Positions 10,005-20,537 of a DNA stretch of 64,000 nucleotides are shown in pieces. The translations under genes were made by a program, and so were the position numbers. The DNA is from Corynespora cassiicola. Lineage: Eukaryota > Ascomycota > Dothideomycetes > Pleosporales > Corynesporascaceae. The notes under the pieces are model-generated. The model was not told the origin of the DNA and ran no database searches. It was given only the letters and a program-made list of their open reading frames with translations. Each line of letters starts with the position of its first letter. Position 1 is the first letter of the stretch. The stretch is from positions 2,790,001 to 2,854,000 of the forward strand of contig JAEUWY010000005.1 of NCBI GenBank assembly GCA_022059125.1, read 5' to 3'.

Positions 10005-11402
10005 TCAAGCAACTCGATCCGACTCATCTTGGGCCAAAAGACCCGCACTCTCCCCATAACTACTGCCATAGCTCCGCCAAAAAGGCCTCCCATCGCGCCT
10101 CTCCCTCCAGACTTCGAACCGGCCCGCAGCTCTGAAGCCCCAGTGCCACACAAGGCCGGCGATGAAGCCAACTGCATCATTCTTGAATGCGAGTATAGCC
10201 GCAACGGTGACGAACATGGTCATCCACCTCTCATTCTTCTCCCTGCTGTCAAGCTCCTTGACCTTTTTGCCATTCCAGGTTTGATCTCGTTCGAGGAGGC
10301 GGAGGTCCCGCGCATCGGTATTGATACTCTCCCCAACCTTGGCCAGCTCGATGCCCGCAGCGAGGACCAAGATTCCGAGGAGAGATTTTGGGATATGGGA
10401 AAGGACGCTGACGATGGGCGACGGCTTCCAAAAGGCGATGATGCCAAGCAAAAACTTGACCAGGCCGAGGAAGATGATGCTGGCGCCGCTGCGAGCCCCG
10501 AAGCGATACTGGCCGGCAAGGCCGCCGGAGCCATGGCACACGGGCATGGCGGCGAACCAGCAGCCGACGAGGTTGATCACCGAGACGGAGATTCCGAGCT
10601 CCGTCACCGTGGGGGCGGCGGGGTATGGGGGAGATGGCAGCAAATCGGATGCGAGGGCCGAGGCGGCAATCACAGAGTTGAGCAGAGTCAGGGGGAGCTG
10701 GCCCAGCGAAGCCGTGGTCGTGGCTTTGAGGAAGTCATTGCCAGAGGGGTGGAGGATGGGAATCGACTGCCCAGACGGGGCCGAAGTGTTGCTCTTCGGC
10801 GAGACGACGGAGAGCACGATGCCGATCGTAAAGACGATCATGGCGTACGGGAGCTTGGGGTACGCAAATGTGGATAGCAGGAGCAACACGGCGGCAATAG
10901 CCCACAGATAATTGTCGCCCCACCACGGGCCGGTCCAAGTCAGAGGCTGCAGCATCTTGGTTCCCGCACTGATGCACAAAGATAGGCCGGCACCGACTTG
11001 GATGCCTTTCACGACGGGTACGGGCGTCACACGGTTCGCCCAGTTGATCAGGCCGGTTACGCTGAAGAGGCCAACCAGAGCGGCTACGACCAAGCCTGCT
11101 GCGGCATTCTCTTCCAAGGAAAACTTTCTCGCGATGGCAACGGCCGCAATGGCCTTCATGGGCTGGACGGGGAGCGGGATGCCGAACGCGACGCCCGTCA
11201 GGATATTGGCAGCGCCGGTGAAGAGCAGCGTCGATGGCAGCGAAATGGAGCCCGTGATGACCAGCGCCGTCATCAGCGGCAGCAACGTGCCCAGATCCCC
11301 CAGAGAGCCGGAGAACTCGGCCAGCGGCGAGTTCCTGAGCGTGTTGACATTGTGTCTGTGTACCCTGCGCAGGTGGGGGAACGGATTAGCGAAGTCGACC
11401 AT
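10005..11402 (-). CDS. MOT1-type high-affinity molybdate transporter
   Basis: A 465-residue intronless polytopic membrane protein, start ATG at 11402 (an upstream in-frame GTG is not used). It carries the two signature motifs of the MOT1 branch of the sulfate-transporter superfamily: FSGSLGDLGTLLPL near the N terminus and MPVCHGSGGLAGQYRFGARSG in the middle. It lacks the STAS domain of SulP transporters, as MOT1 proteins do. About ten hydrophobic spans are evident. The family imports molybdate across plasma or endomembranes for molybdenum-cofactor enzymes such as nitrate reductase. The C-terminal ~60 residues are charged and probably cytosolic. Its 3' end lies 66 bp from the NLR-like fossil. 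Confidence 0.92.
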   Translation of the reverse strand: MVDFANPFPHLRRVHRHNVNTLRNSPLAEFSGSLGDLGTLLPLMTALVITGSISLPSTLLFTGAANILTGVAFGIPLPVQPMKAIAAVAIARKFSLEENAAAGLVVAALVGLFSVTGLINWANRVTPVPVVKGIQVGAGLSLCISAGTKMLQPLTWTGPWWGDNYLWAIAAVLLLLSTFAYPKLPYAMIVFTIGIVLSVVSPKSNTSAPSGQSIPILHPSGNDFLKATTTASLGQLPLTLLNSVIAASALASDLLPSPPYPAAPTVTELGISVSVINLVGCWFAAMPVCHGSGGLAGQYRFGARSGASIIFLGLVKFLLGIIAFWKPSPIVSVLSHIPKSLLGILVLAAGIELAKVGESINTDARDLRLLERDQTWNGKKVKELDSREKNERWMTMFVTVAAILAFKNDAVGFIAGLVWHWGFRAAGRFEVWRERRDGRPFWRSYGSSYGESAGLLAQDESDRVA

Positions 11403-12117
11403 GGTGCCGAAAAAAAGCACTGCCGGAAGAGGGCGCGAAAGAGAAGGAACAGGCGCGCTCGAAAGGAAGAAAGAACTAGAAAGGGTGAGTCAGAGGGATG
11501 GACACGAAAAGGATTCACAGGAGCTATAAATGAGACACGGTCAAAGGTGGGAGGGAGCTATCTAACCGCCTCGGAGAAGCTTGACGATCAATAAGCTCCC
11601 GAGGCAACCCACCTGCCAGCAAGCACGTACGTCACATGTATGCGAAAGGGTCCACGTGAGGCGGCCGAAAGCCGGGTAGGCAGCGTGTGGGAGGGTCGAC
11701 CGGGATGGGGATGGTGTGTAGTGGGCGAGGGCGGCGTTGGTCATTCATTGCCACATGGACGGAGGTGATCGACGGATAGACGCAAAACTGCCCAAAGCGG
11801 TATGTTCGGCTATGCACGCCAGGGTCCACCCAGCGAGACGACATCGGAGTCCCTCTTTCACCTACACCACCCATCACCACGTTCGCAGGTCATTGGAGGC
11901 GGGGAGAGTTTCATATATCGGCCATCGAGCTTCCATGTGCTGCGACTGCGCGATAGCCGGTCACGGAGTTCCTCGCTAACCAAGCTAGGCCAAATCTGCA
12001 GACAGCAAGCTAATGATGCGCACAGCCCGGAGAGACAAGGGACTATGATGTCGCTGCTCGTATCTCCGGTTGAGCGGTGACTGCACACGACACGCGCCGT
12101 CCAACCATATAAACTGT
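11403..12117. other. intergenic region
   Basis: Upstream region of the MOT1 gene and 3' flank of the RING gene. No supportable coding or RNA feature seen. Confidence 0.5.
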
Positions 12118-13083
12118 TCACTCCAAGCCCCTGCGCCGCGCATGATATGCAGGCACCAGATTCATGCCCGTCATCGCAACGGCACACCCTGCAAGAATAG
12201 CAAGAACCAGGTTGATACTGTAGCCCGAAAAAACATACACCCAGCCCAAAAGGCCAAGAACCAAGTATACCCAGAGTCCGACCAGCCCGATTGGACATTT
12301 ATCCTTCCCATCAGGCGCTGTCCGGTACCGATACCGTACCATCTGTCCATCCCCAGACATGTCGTATCGAGAACCGTCCTCCCCAGACCCCTCGACCCTC
12401 GACCCGTATCCCCCCCGCTCCCCCCAATCAAAAGAATCAGACCGCTCAGACATCACCCCAACATCCCCATCCCTCACCCTAAGCCCTGGCCACAACGCAC
12501 TCCCCCGAGTACCTACAAGCTCGCTCCGACACATGGGACACGTCCCATTCCCCTCCGCATCCGTCATCAACCACTCGGCAATGCACCCGCTGCAAAAAAC
12601 ATGCCCCATACACCCTTCCACACCCCTTATCCGCACCGCTTCCCTCCCCTCAATACCCCCACCCAAGCCTTCGTGGCATATGGGGCAAAGCTCAGACACC
12701 GCGCCGTCGGGCTGAGACACTGCGTCTAGAGGCTCGAGGTGCGCTGCGCTCCACGTGAGTAGCGCCCGCGCGTCCCTGAAGCTCATGCCCTCGCGCGTCC
12801 AGACGCGTTTGCCGAGGTGCAATGGAGCGAGGCAGATCGTGGGCGAGATGCACAGTTCGATGCCGTAGTTGGTGAGTTTTGCGGGTTGTGCTGGCGAGGC
12901 GAGGGCTTGGTCTAGATAGAGGATGCGGGCTTCGAGGCGGGCTTGGAAGGTGTGGAGTTCGGATTTGTAGGCGGTAGTGAGGGCTTGGGCTGCGGGGTGG
13001 GGGGGTTGTTGCGGTGAGGAGGTTCTGAGGTTTTGGTTAGTTGGGGGTGCTTGGTAGGGGAGGGTAGGCTGTGCTTACGACAT
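12118..13083 (-). CDS. RING-finger protein with C-terminal membrane segments
   Basis: The first exon is only ATGTC (13083-13079), followed by a 54-nt intron (GTAAGC donor, CTAAC branch, CCTCAG acceptor at 13025) and exon 2 from 13024 to 12118, giving 303 residues. A start inside exon 2 would need a non-ATG codon, and the spliced N terminus (MSTSSPQQPPHP) stays open and in frame. A C3HC4-type RING is visible: CPIC near residues 114-117, then CMGHVFCSGCIAEWL, then CPMCRSEL. Two hydrophobic spans follow near the C terminus (GLVGLWVYLVLGLLGWVYVF and INLVLAILAGCAVAM). RING domains recruit E2 enzymes, so this is a likely membrane-anchored E3 ubiquitin ligase; substrates are unknown. Confidence 0.85.
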
Positions 13084-13748
13084 TATGATTCGGTAGGGGG
13101 ATACTTCTAATTGCCGGCTAGGGCGTTTCTTTGCTAACTGGCGGGATAATGGGGACCTAGGGTAGCTGGCCACTGTGATGAGCTACCACGTGTTTTGTTA
13201 AATGATTTGCCAGCACCTCGCAACCGTTCTGCCACATTGACGAGGGAATCGTCACATTTACTCCGCATCCTTCAAACCGGCAGCTGGGTATTTGTCTATA
13301 AACAAGCCGTTCATGAAATGTTCAGCTCTATTCCTTGGACCTACGGTGGCTGAGTGACTAAGCATGTAATCAGCACTTGCAAAGCCTTGCTATTTCAAGG
13401 GCGTTAGATTCGCCTGTCGAGCTTACTGAAACAAGACCAAAATACGAGCACAAGTAGCTACCAGAAAGAGCAGAGACGTCAGTTCAACGACCGATGCCAC
13501 AGCAAAGTGAAGAAGGGTAACATTGCCGATTCAATATCAGCATTCCATCACGACCCCCTCCTCACACCACCAAGAAGCAACTTGCCTATAAACATCCGAT
13601 CCAAGAACCAACCAAGGCACACAACTTTTGGTAAGAACGGTTAAATTCCCCAACGCTCAGTCCGGGGCAGACCCCACACCTCACTATATACAACCTCCCA
13701 TCCGAAAACTATATACAACGAACAAAACCTCCCCTTCAATCTCATCCT
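13084..13748. other. intergenic region
   Basis: Promoter of the RING gene and 3' flank of the GDSL esterase. A tRNA-like stretch near 13350-13435 was examined and rejected. Nothing else seen. Confidence 0.5.
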
Positions 13749-14942
13749 CTACTGACTCTCCAAAAATTCCACAATCGACGCTGCAGTCGCGTTGTGGACA
13801 GGGAACGTAGGGTGCAAGTTGTTCAACCACAAATACTCATTGACCGGGTAGGTGCAGTTTGGCAACTTGGTGTACCAATCGGGCGTCCCGCTACTCCCCG
13901 TTAGCCAACCTTGTCTTTCAAAAGCTCGAATGCTTAGGGGTAGGGAGGGGGGACTCACTTCTCATACGCCTTACACCACGTGTCCACATTCTTGATCCCA
14001 CTCGTTTGCTCAAACGCGGCCGGGTCCTTGATGACGGCATCGTAGACGGCGTGCGTATCATGCACAAACGTATTCGTCTCGTTGGCATGGCGCGCATTGA
14101 ACTCCGCGGCCAACGCCTCGACCCTCGCATTCCAGTCCAGGATCACCTTGCCCTCGTTCTCCACCGCATACTCGCCACTCTCCAGCGTGAGCGGCGCGAG
14201 GTTGACGGGGGGCACGTTCAGGAACAAAAAGTTGCGCGCGCCAGTGTCGTAGACTTGGTCTAGCAGGCCGGCGTACACGCTGAAGATTTCGTCGTAGAGG
14301 GTGGCGTTGTTGAGCCACCATGAGTTGCCGACGTCGTTGATGCCGATGAAGAAGGCGAAGAGCGAGTCGGATGCGGTCCAGGGCGCGGATGCGGGGTGCG
14401 AGCCGTAGGCTGGGAGGTATAGATCCTGGACTTGGTCTTTGAGGGAGAGGACGGTCGGGGCATAGGGGGTGACGAGGGCGGAGTCGACAGTGGCGCCGCC
14501 GTAAGCTACGTTGTAGGTTTGGATGTAGCTGGCGTTGTAGGTGGTGGTCAGGAAGCCGACCCAGTTAGGACCGCTGGAGCATGTTAGAGGGGCTTGGAGG
14601 CTTGGATTCATGAACTTACTTGGCAGATGTCCATCCGCTGGAAATATGTTAGTTTGAATTGAGTTATTGAGTGCTGCGGGGCTTACGGGTAGGGTGGGTT
14701 TCCGAATGGGTTGGAGGGATTGGGCTGGGTGCCGTTGACGTCGAATCCGGTCTGTGTGTACGAGTCGCCGCTGGCGTTGTGAGTATAGTACGTGCATGTA
14801 CAGGGCGCAGACAGACTCACAAGACGAAGAGGTGCTTGACATCCTTCCACCCTGTCCATGTTGAAGTGTTCGCCCTTGGCCACAATGGGCTTGCAAGGGT
14901 CGAAGAAGCTAGCGACAGTGCCAGTGTAACTGATTTGACCAT
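13749..14942 (-). CDS. secreted GDSL/SGNH esterase (CE16-like)
   Basis: Five exons by splice consensus and frame: 14942-14821, 14770-14687, 14637-14620, 14573-13959 and 13914-13749, giving 334 residues. The N terminus is a signal peptide (MVKSVTLALSLASSTLASP). SGNH landmarks: block I FVFGDSYTQTG with the nucleophile Ser (assembled across intron 1), a Gly in the AYGGATVD segment, GINDVGNSW with the block III Asn, and the C-terminal LNNLHPT His with its accompanying residue in the last exon. The pattern GWTSANGPNWVGFL, split over a microexon, is typical of fungal CE16 acetylesterases that release acetyl groups from hemicellulose. Several N-glycosylation sequons are present. The exact substrate is inferred. 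Confidence 0.9.
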
Positions 14943-16711
14943 TTTGAAGGAATGTGACGGATAGTCGACCACAAAGCTGGGAAACAAGACACTCTTAAAT
15001 CAACGGGGTGGAACATGACGATGGTTCGCGCGCCGGGGTAGCGGAGACAGAGCCGTCGCGAAACCAGGTAGATTAGATTAAATTTATTAAGGTACTTAAT
15101 ATGTGGGGTATTGCAATCTGAAAAGATACAAGTGGCACACTAAAGGACGGCCCCGAAGGCGCAGAGAACACATGTAGAAACACTCCTATTGCTCCTGAGT
15201 GTGTATGATCGACGAGGTGCGGGGAGTAGAGTCAAGTAGGCGCAAGCTAACGGTGGACTGCCGGTCCGTGTCGGGAAGGGGAAAGCTTGGTGGTGAAACG
15301 AAACGGCGTGACTCTGCCGTTCAGGGCTGGAAAAAATTGTTCCGCTATAGCGATGATCACTTGACGAGACGCCGTGCGTCGATATAGGGGAGCCTGTGCT
15401 GTGGCTGGTGTACCGGCCGTACCTGGTGGCTGTGAGGGCGGTCGCTTGCCGTCAGACGTCTTGGTAGACCCAGTCAGGGCAGAGCAGAGATGATCCGGCA
15501 CGTTAGGTGCCAAGACCAGAGGCTGAGGAGGGATCGTCTACCCTACCACGGGCTCCAACAATAGAAGGCTGAGAGGTGCGGTCTGACTAACGGGCATGTT
15601 CGGTTTGTCAAGTCGCATCCCACGAGTCTGGTGCCGAGGGAGACGTCTTTATGTCGTGGTGGGCGCCTCGCACGAGGGAGAGCGCTATGGACGACGGCTG
15701 GCCGTAGAGCCGGCTGCACAAGAGGCCCGACGGGGAGACTAATGTAATCAGTCGGTGAACAGCCGACTGGTATCGCATGGAAAGCCTGCCAGCAAGATAG
15801 GAGCGCGCGCGAAGACGTCCGGTCAGGCTGATCAGCAGGAAGCGGATGGGCCGGGTGGTTTTGCAGCAGCAGCGAATGGCTGCACCCGAGGCGTTTCGAA
15901 CGTCATCTGTCAGTCGCTGGAGCGCGTGCTCTCTGCTCCTGGGGCCGCTGGCGGTGGCCGGGGCATGTGGGGGCGTTTGTGCATTCGTGGGGAGAGGAGG
16001 CACCGAGGGGGGATGAGGACAGAAAGACGTGGATGTTCAGTGCCTGGTGGCGACGACAGAGGCACCGCCACGCCCGCAGCGACACTACAGCTGCCAGACG
16101 GGACGATGGGCACAGGAAGGAGAGGGCTACAGTGCTCGGGATGAATTAGCGGGTGGCTGGCGGAGGCGTAAGGCTGAGGGACAGGGATCCCAGCTGTGAA
16201 GGAATCCCAGCCGCATTGCACATAATAGTATGAGCACCCAGTCAGCCAAGGGAAACCCGACAACTGTTCCCTTTTCGCGGCCTTGCACGGCTCCCTCCTA
16301 CCAAAACCCCAGAAGACGTCTGCGCCGCACTCCCCGAGCATCCCAACAACCCCGTGACGTTGGTTCCTGCGCATTTTTGCCCTCCCGCCTATTCGGCCGC
16401 CTTCGCCTCGACCGCCGACGTAGCCAGAGCCAGGGCCGGAGCGAGAGCCAGCCCCAGAGCCTCGGACGGCCTTTTGCTAGCCCGCCATTGGAGCTCGCCG
16501 CCCTGCCCTACTTATTGCCCTGCTGCCCTGTCGTTCCGCTATGCGCGCCTGTTGAACGACACATTCGCACACCATCTGCGCGCTACAGCTACGCGCGTCG
16601 CTACTGCAGCCATCCGCCGTCTAGGCACCAAGCCCCAGGGCCAAGTACAAGAGGGAAGCCGACCTCCGCTCTCCGCGGGGCATTCCTCTCCACCACCCAC
16701 CCCAAGCAACC
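14943..16711. other. long intergenic region between divergent genes
   Basis: About 1.8 kb separates the GDSL esterase (minus) and the oxysterol-binding gene (plus). Open frames are numerous because the DNA is GC-rich, but they overlap on both strands and show no domain. The pyrimidine-rich last 300 bp probably form the OSBP promoter and leader. Confidence 0.5.
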
Positions 16712-19700
16712 ATGGCGGGCATGGAGCAGCTCGAGGTGCACAGCAAGGCAAGTTCCCCCGGCACCCGCCGCCAGCCCAAGCTAATTGGCCCAGTCGTACC
16801 TCGTCCGCTGGGTAAACGTCTCCGCCGGCCACACCATCTCGTGGAGCATACAGCCGCACAAGAAGTCGATAAACTTTGGCCTCTTCAAGCACCCCGGCGC
16901 CGCCAGCGCCAGCCTCCCTTCCTCGACCACCTTTGAGGACTCCGGCCCCCCCACCCCCGCCCTCGAGGTCCCTACCACCGGCCGCGGCCGCGGGGGCTCC
17001 ACCTCGCGCAATGATAGGACCTTTGTCTTTGAGAAGCTTTCGGCGAGCGGCCTGAAGCAGGTACACTGGGTGGGGAAATGCGAGGCCGACAAGGTCACAA
17101 TGGGCACCTGGAATGTGCCCGAGGGCGAGGGCGGCATGTACGGCCTGGTCTTCGACAACACCTTTTCCAAGACCGTATCGAAAACGGCAACCTTCGTATT
17201 GATGACGTACCCCACCAATGCGCCGCCAAAGTCGGGTCACCACATGCACTACGCCCAGGCCAAGGCAGGGCAGAGCTCGACGAGCCTCAACAAGTCGAGC
17301 CCTGGCCTGGGGCCCGTGGCTGTCGACTCGTCCGAATCCCTGCCGCACACCATTGGTGAACGCCCGAAATCTTCCTACGCCCAACCTGCAGCCTCGACCA
17401 ACTCGTCTTTTCTCACTGGCGTGCTGCACAAGAAGAGGAGGAAGCGGAACCAGGGGTACGCGAGGCGATTCTTTTCCCTCGACTTCACGTCTTCAACCTT
17501 GTCTTACTACCGGAACGACCACTCTTCCGCCTTGCGAGGTGCCATTCCCCTTTCGTTGGCCGTCATTGGCGCCAATGAGAAGACGAGGGAGATTTCGGTC
17601 GATTCAGGGGCCGAGGTGTGGCAGCTCCGCGCAGGCAACATGAAAGATTTTGAAATGTGGAAGGACGCGCTGGACCGCGCATCTAGGAGTGCTGGAAAGA
17701 GTGTGCCTTCGCCTACTCTCCAAATCAAGGACAGCCCCTTTAACAAACCGCATACCCTGAGTGAGGCAGAAGAGCGCGAGTGGGCCAGGGTTGAAACCCT
17801 TGTGAGCAAGATTGCTGGGACGAGAGACGCCGTGAGACGTCTTGCCCAGGATACAGACCCCAAGTATGGCTCGGCATCCGGCTTGGGCATTGCCAAATTG
17901 CGCGACAGCCTTTCTCCTACGCCTTCCGAGGCGGAGGCTGCCGACTATTTCCCCGACATGGAGAAAGGAGGAGACAAGAAGGCCTTTTGGAAGCGGAAAG
18001 CCAGCAGTTCTGCAGCTAGTCCGTCAGGCGGTATGTTTAGGAGAAGCGTCTCTGCTCAAGTTGCAGTGGGCTCTCCAAGCACAGTGCCTCCTGTTCCGCC
18101 TGTGCCACCCAATGGCAACCTATCCATCCCAAAGGCCAATGGCCGTCTCAGCGCTGCACCGTCACCACAAGAAGGTGGCATTCACGATCACTGCATGGAG
18201 CTGCTGCGCGACCTTGACTCGGCCGTCAAGGACTTTTCCGAACTGATAGCGGAGAGTCGGCAGAGGCGTACACCTGCTCCTCAGTCCGCCGTTTCATCAC
18301 GACGCAGCTTCGACTCTGTAGAATCAGCCGACGAGTTCTTCGACGCCGCCGAGGATGGTGATCCCTCAAAATCACAGGTCGTGACTATCCGGCGCGACAG
18401 CGAGGACCTCGACCGTGAGCAAGAGCAAGACCAGGATGTGTCTGACGGTGAGTCTGAATCATCGAGCGAGAACGAAGGAATCGGTGCCTTTGACAGGACT
18501 CGCCTCTCGAAAGACGAACAGACATCGCTGTTCCCACAGAAGCCACAATCCCTCACCCCTCTGCCTCTCCAGCCCGTGAAGCGCAGGAACAACGTCCCCG
18601 CGTCCAAGGGCCAGCCCCCTAGTCTCATCGGCCACATGCGCAAGAACGTCGGCAAGGATCTATCAACAATCTCAATGCCAGTAACCTCTAACGAGCCCAT
18701 CTCCGCCCTCCAGCGTGTAGCCGAGCAGATGGAATACACAGAACTCCTAGACGCAGCCGTGAACGCCAACCCGGACACAGGCGAGCGGCTCGTCGTTATG
18801 GCTGCCTTTGCCATTTCCTACTTTAGCAACTCGCGCGCAAAAGAGCGTGCCATCCGCAAACCCTTCAACCCGATGCTGGGTGAGACGTACGAGCTCGTCC
18901 GCGAGGACAAGGGTTTCCGCTTTATCGCCGAGAAGGTGTGTCATCGTCCTGTGCGCATGGCGTGCCAGGCCGAATCCGCGTCCTGGACGCTCATCCAGAC
19001 GCCGACGCCGCGCCAAAACTTCTGGGGCAAGTCGATGGAGCTCAACACCGAGGGCAAAATGCGCGTCTTCCTGCACACCGCAAACGAGCACTACTCGTGG
19101 ACGATTGCGACATCGTACCTGCGCAACATCATCGCGGGCGAAAAGTACGTCGAGCCGACGGGCACCATGGCCATCATGAGCGAGACCAGCGGCGCAAAGG
19201 CCGTCTGCACGTTCAAAGCTGGTGGCATGTTCGCCGGACGCTCCGAAGACGTCGCCGTCCAGGTCTTCGACTCAGCCGGCGGCATCCTCCCCATGGGCGC
19301 GCAAGGAAAATGGACCACGGGCCTCGAATTCACATCCAACGGCCAGCCCACGGGCAACATGGTCTGGAAAGTAGGCCCCCTCGTCGACAAACCCCAGAAC
19401 CACTACGGCTTCACAACCTTCGCCGCCACCCTCAACCAAATCACTCCCATCGAGGATAAGCACCTCCCGCCCACCGACTCGCGCCTCAGGCCTGACCAGC
19501 GCGCCGCCGAGGAGGGCGACATGGATTCCGCTGAGGCGCTCAAGGCGCGCCTTGAGGAGCGCCAGCGTGCGAGACGAAAGGTCATGGAGGAGCATGGCGA
19601 GGAGTGGGTTCCTAGGTGGTTTTCCAAAGTCGGGCCGGAGGAGGCGAGTGCCCTCGGCGACGAGGAGGTGTGGAGGCTCAAGGGTGGGAATGCGGGGTAT

Positions 19701-19757
19701 TGGGAGTGTAGGGAAAGGGGGGAATGGGAGGGCGTGGTGGATGTTTTTGAGAAGTAG
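16712..19757 (+). CDS. Osh3-like oxysterol-binding protein (GOLD-PH-FFAT-ORD)
   Basis: Exon 1 16712-16747 encodes 12 residues (MAGMEQLEVHSK). The intron 16748-16793 uses a GC donor (GCAAGT) and a CAG acceptor, and exon 2 runs to 19757, giving 999 residues. Domains in order: GOLD-like N terminus (about 12-150), PH domain about 216-312 (LTGVLHKKRRKRNQGYARRF to the WKDAL helix), acidic linker with a perfect FFAT motif EFFDAAE near 526 for binding VAP at the ER, and the lipid-transfer ORD about 618-985. The ORD fingerprint normally written EQVSHHPP reads EKVCHRPV near 725. The architecture matches yeast Osh3, which works at ER-plasma-membrane contacts in PI4P and sterol homeostasis. The exon 1 sequence matching the family N terminus supports the non-canonical intron. 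Confidence 0.93.
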
Positions 19758-20537
19758 ATGCGCGTTGTTGGGTGGGAGCGTGTTATACAGGTGGATGTGT
19801 CAGACGGATAGAAAGGAGGTAGATATCCACGCAAAGTTCCCCCGCCTCGTCTCTAGAACTCCCCATCTACCTACACGTCAAGCAAGTGTAATTTTTCTTC
19901 CCCTCCTCTCTCTATACCAGCTAAAAAACTGGTTTTCGTTCAACCCCCAATTTCCATCTCCGTTACCCCCCCCCCCATCGCTATAGATCCAGCCCCCCCG
20001 TACGTAGCAAGAGAAAAAGCTCAAGCCCCCCTTTTCATTCTATGGACTCGCAGCGACATCACCCACCTTTCAGAAAAATGCGTACATAGATGAACAAACA
20101 AGATGGCAATTCTCAGCGTCTGATGCTCGTCCACCGCGCCATTGTAGCCCCTCCTGCTACTACTACTACAGGAGTTCCCCTCCAGGCCCTCAGAAGCGAA
20201 AACTACAGCTACTACTCTTGTAGAGAAAACGCCTCCAACGGGGCACGCATGCTAAAGAGAAAGAATAAAAAAAAGTTATCGCAAGATATCGTACCGACTG
20301 ACTGACCAACCGCATACCCAAGCATACCCGTCCTCAAGGGAGAGAAAGAGAGAAAAACGCCCATGCCATGCAAAAACCCCGCATCAAAACAGAGAAAGAA
20401 GGAAAGGGGACCCAAGTTTTCTCAAGTTACCAAACGCCAGCCAACACCGCAGAGCACATCTCTCATCCGCACGTGCAAAATTAAAGAGGAAAAGGAGGAT
20501 AGGAAGGAAAAAAAAAAAGACGAGCCGCACACACAGT
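19758..20537. other. convergent 3' flanks
   Basis: Region between the stop codons of the OSBP gene and RTF1. It holds pyrimidine- and purine-rich low-complexity sequence, including a C11 run at 19966-19976; no gene seen. Confidence 0.6.

Noticed and set aside
13350..13435. tRNA-like start (GGTGGCTGAGTGACTAAGC)
   Set aside because: No matching acceptor stem and no T-arm stem around the TTCG-like sequence; it does not fold as a tRNA.
16539..17429. 296-codon minus frame across the OSBP 5' part
   Set aside because: Antisense shadow of a GC-rich coding exon with a clear plus-strand product.
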